Of a stretch of DNA of 7,738 nucleotides, positions 1 to 5,775 are shown in pieces. Under the pieces are notes generated by a model. It saw only the letters and a program-made list of their open reading frames with translations, searched no databases and was not told where the DNA came from. Both the position numbers and the translations under genes were made by a program. Each line of letters starts with the position of its first letter. The stretch's first letter is position 1. Source of the stretch: Defluviitaleaceae bacterium (lineage in GTDB: Bacteria > Bacillota > Clostridia > Lachnospirales > WQUN01); the NCBI GenBank assembly GCA_009783525.1, contig WRDG01000107.1, positions 1-7,738 on the forward strand, given 5' to 3'.

Positions 1-1472
1 GGGTGTACGTTCGGGTGTACGAGCGTGAGGCGGTCGCGCTGGTATTGGTCGGGATATTTGCCGCTTGCCGCCTCCCAATAAAACGCGCTGTCGGGTTTGG
101 TCGGGTTTATTGCGCGGTAGCTGACGCGCTTCCAGCAGCTTCTACCGTTTTCTCCGACCTGGCCGAACTGTGTGCGCCTTCCCGGTCGCAATGCGTACGT
201 GTCCGACGTGATAAGCGCGTCCCGGCTCACGTGGCGGCGCAGCATTTCAATGCCGTCGATTTGTACGGACAAGATTCCCTTTGATGATTTGAGCGTGACC
301 GTGCGGTATTTGCGCATGTCCGCTTTTTTCATTGTGTCCGCGCCCAGCCAGTGTATCGTGCCGTCAAGCGCGATCATGTCGGATGCGATATGAACCACCG
401 CTTCGCAGCTAAGTCCGCTTACCGCCAAAAAAGCGACGAACTCGCCGTTTGCGCCTTCGACTTTTACATCGGCTTCAAAAATTATGTCGGACGCAGGGCT
501 TTCGGGCGGCAGCAATGTATAGCGGCAGTCATGCAGCGGCTTGTTTGTTATCACAAACTCGCCGTTTATAAATTCCGCGTCGTATTCCGCAAGCGGGCCG
601 CCTATCTCGTAATAGCCCGCCTCCGCTTTTAAAAAGCCGCACCACGCGTAAGTGCCTACGCCTCCCAGCAGGTTGCGTCCCGTGATAAGCACGCGCCCGT
701 CCATCAGTTGGTTGCCGTACGGCCTGTGGAAATGGAACGGCAACATTTGCGGCGCCGTCCAAGTAAACCCCGCGTCGCGCGAAAAACTTACGAAGCTCGG
801 CCAGCCGCCGCTGTGGTTTTCACGCGAGACGACGGCGAGCTCCATGCCGCCGTCAAGCAGTATCAGCCCGCCTTCGCAGTGGATGTGGTAGCCGTCGTGC
901 ATCACGGTCGAAACCTTTTTCCATGTTTCGCCGCCGTCTTCGGATACTGTGAATATCAACTGCAGCTCCTGGCTCTGTGCGCGCACAACCTGCACAACCA
1001 CCGCAAGGCGGCCGTCCGGCAGCTCCACGACGCGGTCGGGCTCAAAGCCGGGTATCTGCGTGGCGTGCGGGCCCGTCCATGTATATCCGCCGTCGTAGGA
1101 CCAGTACAGCACGTTGCCGCATGTCTGGTCTTCGTGAAAATGACCGTAGTCGTCGTGGTCAACCAAAATGCAAAGCCGCCCGTCGGACAGCGCGGAAAGC
1201 CTCGGCGTGACGAGCCTCTCGTCGCCGCTGCGCAAGTCTGCCCTGCCCGCTTCGGCGAGCTTGAACCATGTCCTGCCGCTGTCGTCGCTTGCCAAAACGG
1301 TGAGTATCTGCGTCTCCTGCGACCAGTGCTTGTCGTTGTCGCTGTACACGAGCAGAAGGCGTCCGCCGCTAAGCCTGACGACGTCCGGATTTTTCGTGAA
1401 GCGCCCCGGGCTCCGCCAAATGTCGTAGTGCTTGTCCGCAACGCTCCGCGTGTGCGTGTGAAGTTTTATCAT
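1..1472 (-). CDS. Sialidase-like Asp-box (BNR repeat) protein, 3' end outside window
   Basis: An uninterrupted frame of 490 codons runs from an ATG at 1472 off the left edge. An AAAGGAGT ribosome binding site lies 8 bases before the ATG. Four Asp-box motifs (S-x-D-x-G-x-T-W type) are visible: SDDSGRTW near residue 62, SYDGGYTW near 125, SEDGGETW near 177 and SRDAGFTW near 231. This is the hallmark of the six-bladed sialidase/neuraminidase beta-propeller. An early R-x-P-x-x-x-x-x-P-D segment (residues 20-30) and the repeated 'L-x-D/G-G-R-L' blade strands fit that fold. Residues from about 325 onward look like a separate beta-rich, possibly LamG-like, domain. No signal peptide is seen, so the protein is probably cytoplasmic. 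The substrate may be sialic acid or another sugar, because many Asp-box proteins are not true sialidases. It is divergent from the URO-D family gene. The family is confident; the exact activity is not. Confidence 0.85.
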   Translation of the reverse strand, partial: MIKLHTHTRSVADKHYDIWRSPGRFTKNPDVVRLSGGRLLLVYSDNDKHWSQETQILTVLASDDSGRTWFKLAEAGRADLRSGDERLVTPRLSALSDGRLCILVDHDDYGHFHEDQTCGNVLYWSYDGGYTWTGPHATQIPGFEPDRVVELPDGRLAVVVQVVRAQSQELQLIFTVSEDGGETWKKVSTVMHDGYHIHCEGGLILLDGGMELAVVSRENHSGGWPSFVSFSRDAGFTWTAPQMLPFHFHRPYGNQLMDGRVLITGRNLLGGVGTYAWCGFLKAEAGYYEIGGPLAEYDAEFINGEFVITNKPLHDCRYTLLPPESPASDIIFEADVKVEGANGEFVAFLAVSGLSCEAVVHIASDMIALDGTIHWLGADTMKKADMRKYRTVTLKSSKGILSVQIDGIEMLRRHVSRDALITSDTYALRPGRRTQFGQVGENGRSCWKRVSYRAINPTKPDSAFYWEAASGKYPDQYQRDRLTLVHPNVH

Positions 1473-1496
1473 TCGTTGCAACTCCTTTGTTTTTGT

Positions 1497-1502
1497 ATTA
1501 TA
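1497..1502 (-). promoter_or_regulatory. Candidate -10 box for the sialidase-like gene
   Basis: Reading the minus strand, a perfect TATAAT lies 25 bases upstream of the ATG at 1472, just ahead of the AAAGGAGT ribosome binding site. I see no good -35 hexamer at 16-18 bp, so the promoter may need an activator or may be weak. Confidence 0.4.
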
Positions 1503-1512
1503 AGTAAATTAA

Positions 1513-1541
1513 TTGACGGAATTTTTTTCCGCAAATAAATT
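1513..1541 (+). promoter_or_regulatory. Candidate sigma-70 promoter for the URO-D family gene
   Basis: TTGACG at 1513-1518 and TAAATT at 1536-1541 are separated by exactly 17 bp. They match the -35 consensus at 5 of 6 positions and the -10 consensus at 4 of 6. Transcription would start near 1548, leaving only a short leader carrying the ribosome binding site. An inverted repeat, CGGAA-N5-TTCCG at 1517-1531, sits between the two boxes and could be an operator. Confidence 0.4.
1517..1531. promoter_or_regulatory. Inverted repeat CGGAA-N5-TTCCG, possible operator
   Basis: Perfect 5-bp arms flank a T5 spacer between the two divergent genes. The repeat begins at the end of the candidate -35 box of the plus-strand gene and lies about 15-29 bp upstream of the minus-strand -10 box. 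One bound repressor could therefore affect both genes. With one copy and a T-rich centre, chance occurrence is possible. Confidence 0.3.
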
Positions 1542-1562
1542 ATTTAAATGAAGGGGGTAAAA

Positions 1563-2540
1563 ATGGATTCGATAGAACTGGTCAAAAAAACGATCAAAGG
1601 CGAAAACAACAGCGGCGTCGTGCCAATTTACGGCTGGGTTTCGGCAAATCTAAACGAGCCGATCACCAAACGCTACGGTTCGGTCCAAGCCTTCGAGGAT
1701 CTGTACGGCTTCGATATGGCGCATATCTTCGGCGGCCCGTATATGTACGACACGCCCGAGTTTAACAGCTTCCGCGAGTCCGGTGAGACGCTCACGCCGG
1801 AAATTATGCTTGACCTGCCAATTAAAGACCCGTGCGTTTTATCCGACTACAACGGCGTCCGCGAATCATTGGCGCATTACCGCGAATCACGCGGGCGGTT
1901 CTGCTACATGCAGACGCCCGGAATTTTCGAAGCGACAAACGGCGCGTTCGGCATCGAAAACCACCTGATGTACGTCGCGGAATATCCGGAGCTGCTCGCA
2001 TTGGTTTATAAACGGCAGGCGGACTGGAACATAAAGTTTATAGACAACGTGATTGACGCGGGCGTGGACATGGTCCACATTTCGGACGACTGGGGCGCGC
2101 AGCACGGGCTTATGATGAGCCCGGCGTTTTGGCGGTCGCACATCGAGCCGCACCACACGAAAATGGCTTCGCACATACACAGCCGCGGCGTGCTCGCAAG
2201 CCTGCACTCGGACGGCAACAACGCCGCGGTGTTCGATGGGATTGCAAACTGCGGCTACGACCTGTTCCATCCGTATCAGGAGTCTGCTGGCATGAGCTAT
2301 GACGTTTACTTGAAAAACTACAGCGGCCGCATCGCGATACTCGGCGGCCTTTGCGTGCAAAGCACGATCGGCTTTAACGACCTAGCGCGGCTTGAGTCCG
2401 AAATACGGCGCGTGTTCGGCCTGCTCGGCGGCAAGAGATTTATTTTTTGCTCGACGCATTTCGTACAGTCCCACTGCTCGATGGAAGAGCTCGCATTCGC
2501 GTACGACCTCGCGCGTGAATTAAAATATAACCGCGGCTGA
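1563..2540 (+). CDS. Uroporphyrinogen decarboxylase (URO-D) superfamily protein
   Basis: The protein is 325 residues from the ATG at 1563. That start is chosen because AAGGGGG at 1551-1557 is an ideally spaced ribosome binding site; a second in-frame ATG at 1548 lies upstream of that site. Recognisable features of the URO-D-like TIM-barrel superfamily are 'HISDDWGAQHGLMMSPAFW' around residues 177-195, a histidine-rich 'SLHSDGN' strand (about 218-224), 'LFHPYQ' (about 238-243), 'ILGGLCVQ' (about 263-270) and 'CSTHFVQSHC' near the C terminus. This family includes HemE and also corrinoid/coenzyme M methyltransferases and many uncharacterised catabolic-cluster members. The DDWG and HSDG pattern fits the uncharacterised group rather than HemE, so a haem role is unlikely. 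It probably acts in the cytoplasm, in the same catabolic setting as the divergent sialidase-like gene. The last 21 bp overlap the convergent TraX-family gene. Confidence 0.88.
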   Translation: MDSIELVKKTIKGENNSGVVPIYGWVSANLNEPITKRYGSVQAFEDLYGFDMAHIFGGPYMYDTPEFNSFRESGETLTPEIMLDLPIKDPCVLSDYNGVRESLAHYRESRGRFCYMQTPGIFEATNGAFGIENHLMYVAEYPELLALVYKRQADWNIKFIDNVIDAGVDMVHISDDWGAQHGLMMSPAFWRSHIEPHHTKMASHIHSRGVLASLHSDGNNAAVFDGIANCGYDLFHPYQESAGMSYDVYLKNYSGRIAILGGLCVQSTIGFNDLARLESEIRRVFGLLGGKRFIFCSTHFVQSHCSMEELAFAYDLARELKYNRG

Positions 2541-3398
2541 CGCGGCGCCGCCCATAAGAATCAGCCCGAACAAAAGCAGGTGCGCCGGATAAAAAACGTA
2601 AAACGCCCATTTGAACCGCGGCCCGCGCCTGCCGTTGTACAGGGCGGCGGCCAAAACCGCCGCGAGGCAGCCCAACGTAAAAGCAAACCACCACCAGTTG
2701 AAATATCCGAGATAGGCTTCCAATTGAGAAAGGCCCGTAAAGCGGTACAAGCCGCCGAACAGGCCTTCTTTAAATTGCCAAACGCAAAACGCCGCCATTA
2801 CCGCCAAACGCCATTTTTTATTTTCAATCGCATACATCGCGTACACGAACGCGACGCCGTACGCCGCGTAGTCCGTTTCCAAAAATTTCGCGAGCCGCAT
2901 GGCGGCGGCCAAAACCGCAAGCGAAAGCACATACGGCAAAACAGCCTTAACTTTTTTTGGGAGAACGGCCAAAATTTTTTTGACCGGTTCAAGTCCCGCG
3001 ACGGTTTCCATAAACGGCGAAGCTTTTTTGCTTTTGTCCGCGCCGCAAAAAATAATCCGCAGCGTTTTTAAGCAGCACGCGCAAAGCACGCCCAAAAACA
3101 GCGTGTAAAATACGTTGGTTGTCTTTACGAAGCTGAAATAAAATTGTCCCGAGGGCGGCTGGTGAAACGCTAAGCAAAACGGTATTTGCGACAAGACCGC
3201 AAAGATGCCGAGCCGCAGCAAATATTTTAACGCGCTGCCCGTATGCCTGCATCCCTCGGCAGCCATGTATACGAACAGCGGCAGGGCGAGCCGCCCTATC
3301 ACACGGCACTCGAGCGGAAAAATATCCGGGAAGCAGTACGCCAGATGGTCGGCCGCCATCGCGGAAATCGCAATTATCTTTATCGTGAAGGCGTTCAA
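2520..3398 (-). CDS. TraX family integral membrane protein
   Basis: This is a polytopic membrane protein of 292 residues. Its N terminus, 'KIIAISAMAADHLAY' (residues 7-21), followed by 'RVIGRLALPLFVYMAAEG' (32-49), 'HTGSALKYLLRLGIFAVLSQIPF' (52-74) and a C-terminal 'FYPAHLLLFGLI' (269-280), is the TraX pattern. F-plasmid TraX is the pilin N-acetylation protein. Chromosomal relatives in Clostridia are widespread and their substrate is unknown, so no gene symbol is given. The start is a TTG at 3398, supported by GGAGGG at 3404-3409 on the minus strand, five bases away; the next ATG would remove part of the first membrane segment. It lies 13 bp downstream of rsmA, so the two are almost certainly co-transcribed. 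The 3' end overlaps the convergent URO-D family gene by 21 bp. Confidence 0.88.
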   Translation of the reverse strand: MNAFTIKIIAISAMAADHLAYCFPDIFPLECRVIGRLALPLFVYMAAEGCRHTGSALKYLLRLGIFAVLSQIPFCLAFHQPPSGQFYFSFVKTTNVFYTLFLGVLCACCLKTLRIIFCGADKSKKASPFMETVAGLEPVKKILAVLPKKVKAVLPYVLSLAVLAAAMRLAKFLETDYAAYGVAFVYAMYAIENKKWRLAVMAAFCVWQFKEGLFGGLYRFTGLSQLEAYLGYFNWWWFAFTLGCLAAVLAAALYNGRRGPRFKWAFYVFYPAHLLLFGLILMGGAASAAVIF

Positions 3399-3411
3399 TA
3401 AATCCCTCCGG

Positions 3412-4332
3412 TTATATTGTATTAACCGCTGTAAAAAAATTTTCCGCCAGAGACGAAAATTGTTCGAGGCTCAGGCTTTCGCCCCTTGCTTCCGGCGCGA
3501 TGCCGCATGAACGCAAAACATTTGCGATTTGCTCCTTGTCTGTTACCGGCGGAAAAATTTCCGCGTTAAACAAACAGTTTACCAATGTCTTACGCCGCGA
3601 CGAAAACGCGGCTTTTATAATTTTGAAAAGCGTTGTTTCGTCCGCCGCAACCCTCGGCTCGGGAAGCATCTTCAAACAGATAACGGCGGACTCTACCCTG
3701 GGGCGCGGCATGAAGCAGTTGGGCGGCACGTAGGCAGCGATCCCGCCGTCCGCGCGGTAGCGCGCCGCAAGCGCGGGTATCCCGTAGCCGTCCGTGCCCG
3801 GCAAAGCGAACATACGCTCCGCCGCGTCGCGCTGCATCATAACGGTGACGGACTCGAAAAAATTGCCCGCCTCGAGCAGCCGCGCCATTATTTCCGACTG
3901 AATGCCGTACGGAAGGTTGGCCGCGGCTTTAAACCGCGAGCAGCCCGTTTGCCTTAAACATTCGCAAATATTTATTTTTAACGCGTCGCCGTGTATGACT
4001 GTGACGTTTTTATGCAGCCCGAATATGCCGCGCAGCACCGGCACGAGCGAGGCGTCCGACTCCACCGCGCAGACACGGCCCGCAGTTTCTGCGAGCGCCT
4101 GCGTCAAGCCGCCGATCCCGGGCCCTATCTCCAGCACGCAATCGTCTCCCGAGATTTGCGCCGCGTCCGTAATTTTTTTTACCACCCGCGGGTCGACCAA
4201 AAAATGCTGGCCCAGCCTCTTTTTCGTATTAAGGCCGTAACGCTCGATAATTTCGCGGGCGCCGGCGTTGGTCGCAATACGCAAAGCTTCCGTTCCAGCC
4301 GAAAAATTTTCGTTAAAAATTTTTTCCGTCAT
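3412..4332 (-). CDS. rsmA: 16S rRNA (adenine1518-N6/adenine1519-N6)-dimethyltransferase RsmA (KsgA)
   Basis: RsmA dimethylates two adjacent adenosines in the 3'-terminal loop of 16S rRNA, using S-adenosylmethionine, during late 30S assembly. Visible signatures in the 306-residue product are 'KKRLGQHFLVDP' (37-48), SAM-binding motif I 'LEIGPGIGGLT' (67-77), the acidic 'VESD' (90-93), 'GDALKI' (115-120), catalytic motif IV 'NLPYGI' (139-144), 'MMQRDAAERM' (165-174), 'FMPRPRVES' (207-215) and 'SRRKTL' (245-250). Motif IV is usually NLPYYI, so the second tyrosine is glycine here; the NLPY catalytic core is intact. The ATG at 4332 has no clear ribosome binding site and gives about ten more N-terminal residues than typical homologues. 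A start slightly downstream, such as the TTG at codon 17, is possible. It is the first gene of an rsmA-traX unit. Confidence 0.95.
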   Translation of the reverse strand: MTEKIFNENFSAGTEALRIATNAGAREIIERYGLNTKKRLGQHFLVDPRVVKKITDAAQISGDDCVLEIGPGIGGLTQALAETAGRVCAVESDASLVPVLRGIFGLHKNVTVIHGDALKINICECLRQTGCSRFKAAANLPYGIQSEIMARLLEAGNFFESVTVMMQRDAAERMFALPGTDGYGIPALAARYRADGGIAAYVPPNCFMPRPRVESAVICLKMLPEPRVAADETTLFKIIKAAFSSRRKTLVNCLFNAEIFPPVTDKEQIANVLRSCGIAPEARGESLSLEQFSSLAENFFTAVNTI

Positions 4333-4599
4333 AAATTTATTTTACCATATAAATTAAGGGAACCTCTATAAACGCACGCAAGCAATTTTTAATCTTTTCG
4401 GACGCACCAACTAATGATTAAAATTGGACAAAAAAAAACACCGCAGGTGAAATATGCATGGAATTTATAAAATTCACTTTAGCATTGGATTGGTTTGTTA
4501 AGGAGATGTTTCGGTAATGGAAATCATCACCTTCTAGTGAGGGCATTATATTGTTAATGTTCTGTTTTACATCGTTTCAATGACTAAATCCTACCTTCA
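4333..4599. other. Gene-free interval between rsmA and the AT-rich block
   Basis: These 267 bases hold no convincing coding frame on either strand. The part nearest rsmA (4333-4430) should carry the rsmA promoter, but I find no well-spaced -35/-10 pair there. A terminator-like hairpin with a nine-base T run (read on the minus strand) lies at 4430-4449. A small palindrome, GAATTT-ATA-AAATTC, occurs at 4461-4475. The rest (4476-4599) is AT-rich with no structure I can name. Confidence 0.6.
4430..4449 (-). terminator. Candidate Rho-independent terminator of the three-gene block
   Basis: On the minus strand CACC-TGC-GGTG is followed directly by nine T residues. The 4-bp stem is short, but the uninterrupted T tract and the position, about 150 bp past the last small gene and before rsmA, fit an intrinsic terminator that isolates the block from rsmA. 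Confidence 0.45.
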
Positions 4600-4884
4600 T
4601 CAAGCAAGACACTTTCCACAATCTATTTCGCTTTCACCATTACATTCGGGACACACTTCATCTGCATTTTCAAGATTTATACCATCTCCTTCGCAAATAT
4701 AACACTCTTCTTTTCTTGAGCCGTTACATTCTGGGCAATCCCCTTCGTCATACCCTTCGTCATCTTTTTCACAATAAGGACAGTGTGTGTATTTAGTTTC
4801 ATCATAGACTTTCAGACAATCACTACACTGTTGCATTTCGTTTTTTCCATTTCGTTTTTTATTCGCAATCCATACATTCATCAT
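4600..4884 (-). CDS. Small cysteine-rich zinc-finger protein with DnaJ-like CxxC repeats
   Basis: The protein has up to 94 residues and twelve cysteines arranged as six CxxC pairs: C20/C23, C35/C38, C50/C53, C61/C64, C78/C81 and C89/C92. The first two pairs (C-x2-C-x11-C-x2-C) look like a zinc ribbon. The last four (CPECNG, CYICEGDG, CPECNG, CGKC) resemble the cysteine-rich zinc domain of DnaJ, but no J domain is present. Binding of two to three zinc ions is a reasonable inference; partner and function are unknown. Candidate starts are two adjacent ATGs (4884, 4881) and a third at 4836 (residue 17, just before the ribbon). None has a strong ribosome binding site, so the basic first 16 residues are uncertain. 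It lies 20 bp after the membrane-protein gene and is the last gene of the AT-rich unit. Confidence 0.7.
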   Translation of the reverse strand: MMNVWIANKKRNGKNEMQQCSDCLKVYDETKYTHCPYCEKDDEGYDEGDCPECNGSRKEECYICEGDGINLENADEVCPECNGESEIDCGKCLA

Positions 4885-4904
4885 TTTTTATTTTCCGTTT
4901 AGTC

Positions 4905-5183
4905 CTACTCTTCGAGTGCCTTAAAAAATTCCTTTTTTATTTCGGGTTCATTTTTGATTTTTTGCTTTCTTTCCTTCATAAAACATATTGCTTTTTTTCC
5001 ATATTGAATACCACCAATTATTCCAATTGCGATTAACCCCCCTACTGCCATTAATATTGGAGCCGCTTTAGCAACGGCAATATCACCAATACTTTTGTAA
5101 AGTTCTTCTTTACTACCTCCTTCGGCTTGCAAGTCTATCCTGACTAAATTATAGTCACCAAGGTTATTGATAGGATTTCCCAT
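4905..5183 (-). CDS. Small single-span membrane protein, function unknown
   Basis: The 92-residue product has a polar N-terminal region (1-36), one glycine/alanine/isoleucine-rich hydrophobic span (about 38-60, with AVGGLIAIGIIGGI) and a strongly charged, lysine-rich C-terminal tail (62-92). The positive charge just after the span suggests the tail is cytoplasmic and the N terminus outside. The ATG at 5183 overlaps the preceding HTH gene stop by one base (TAATG). An AGGAGGT ribosome binding site lies inside the end of that gene, so translational coupling is likely. I do not recognise a family. The GxxxG-like glycine pattern could allow oligomerisation, which is inference only. Confidence 0.7.
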   Translation of the reverse strand: MGNPINNLGDYNLVRIDLQAEGGSKEELYKSIGDIAVAKAAPILMAVGGLIAIGIIGGIQYGKKAICFMKERKQKIKNEPEIKKEFFKALEE

Positions 5184-5578
5184 TATTTACCTCCTGTTTT
5201 TTTATTTATATAATTTTTACTTATAGAAGGATTAGCCACAATGCTACTTATTATTGGAATCGCCAATGAAGATAGAAGCATCTCAAATACTGGAATAAGT
5301 TTCGCGGTAGAAATACCGCTGATTGAAGAAGCCGCTACGGTATTTGCACTTTCCCTTATTTTCGAATAATTCACATCGTCCAGTTCATTTCCTTTATCTA
5401 AAAAAATTGTCACTATTTGGGGTAGGATTTTATTTACTTCGTTATTTTCTATTTCATAATCAAGAATTGTACGAATTGCTACATATTGGGTAAAATTCAT
5501 TGGTGTTTTCCCATTTTCAAGATTACTAATTGTTTGTTTAGTCACCCCCATTTTTTTGCCTAATTCTTCGGCCTGCAA
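5183..5578 (-). CDS. XRE/Cro-type HTH protein, apparently 5'-truncated at the repeat array
   Basis: The open frame gives 131 residues from a TTG at 5578. Residues 1-24 (LQAEELGKKMGVTKQTISNLENGK) match helices 2 and 3 of the HTH_3/XRE fold, including the recognition helix 'TKQTISNLENGK'. The usual first helix (about 10-15 residues of the 'LRxxRxxxGLS' type) is missing. The TTG is itself part of the outermost array core, an in-frame TAA lies three codons upstream (TAA-ATC-TGC-TTG), and there is no ribosome binding site. The region after residue 45 is unrecognised, with a hydrophobic stretch (94-115) that could be a membrane-associated or buried helix. The stop overlaps the next gene's ATG. It may be a functional short protein started another way, or a gene cut by the array; a later ATG (codon 10) would lose more of the HTH. 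Confidence 0.65.
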   Translation of the reverse strand: MQAEELGKKMGVTKQTISNLENGKTPMNFTQYVAIRTILDYEIENNEVNKILPQIVTIFLDKGNELDDVNYSKIRESANTVAASSISGISTAKLIPVFEMLLSSLAIPIISSIVANPSISKNYINKKTGGK

Positions 5579-5579
5579 G

Positions 5580-5623
5580 CAGATTTATCTATCAACCCAC
5601 AAGCGGGATAATAAATAAATCTG
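5580..5623 (-). repeat. Terminal hairpin of the array, HTH side
   Basis: Spacers A (5580-5599) and B (5604-5623) face each other across CAAG/CTTG. Read as minus-strand RNA, 19 of 20 positions pair (16 Watson-Crick and three G-U) around a CUUG loop. Read as plus-strand RNA only 16 of 20 pair. CUUG is a known stable tetraloop type. The hairpin lies immediately upstream of the HTH reading frame and would be in its 5' leader if the transcript starts within or before the array. Confidence 0.65.
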
Positions 5624-5731
5624 CAAGCGGGTTTAAATAAATTATCCCACAAGCGGGTTTAAATAAATCAACCCGCAAGCGGGTTTAAATAAATCAACCC
5701 ACAAGCGGGTTTAAATAAATCAACCCACAAG

Positions 5732-5775
5732 CGGGATAATAAATAAATCTGCTTGCAGATTTATCTATTATCCCA
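5732..5775 (-). repeat. Terminal hairpin of the array, sigma-operon side
   Basis: Spacers B (5732-5751) and A (5756-5775) form 20-nt arms around a CAAG loop (minus strand). All 20 positions pair as minus-strand RNA (18 Watson-Crick and two G-U), against 18 of 20 for the plus strand. The TAA stop of the upstream membrane-protein gene (5768-5770) is inside the stem, so the hairpin sits at the 3' end of the sigma-operon mRNA. There it could stabilise the end or weaken read-through. No T run follows, so it is not a classic terminator. Confidence 0.65.

Noticed and set aside
708..1538. Long plus-strand open frame (276 codons)
   Set aside because: It is antisense to the sialidase-like gene, has a low-complexity composition caused by the GC-rich codons opposite, shows no ribosome binding site and matches no family I know.
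1887..2360. Minus-strand open frame of 157 codons
   Set aside because: It is a shadow of the URO-D-family gene, whose own frame has clear family motifs and a strong ribosome binding site.
4350..4370. Possible insertion-sequence end (AAGGGAACCTCTATAAAC)
   Set aside because: It looks like some terminal inverted repeats, but I find no matching inverted copy in the window and no transposase remnant.
4480..4560. Small ORF or small RNA near AAGGAGATG
   Set aside because: The ribosome-site-like motif leads only to reading frames under ten codons, and no tRNA-like or stable RNA fold is apparent.
5579..5760. Sigma-70 promoter for the HTH gene inside the array
   Set aside because: TTGAT and TATTAT-like words recur in the repeats, but none gives a convincing -35/-10 pair at 16-18 bp ahead of the TTG.
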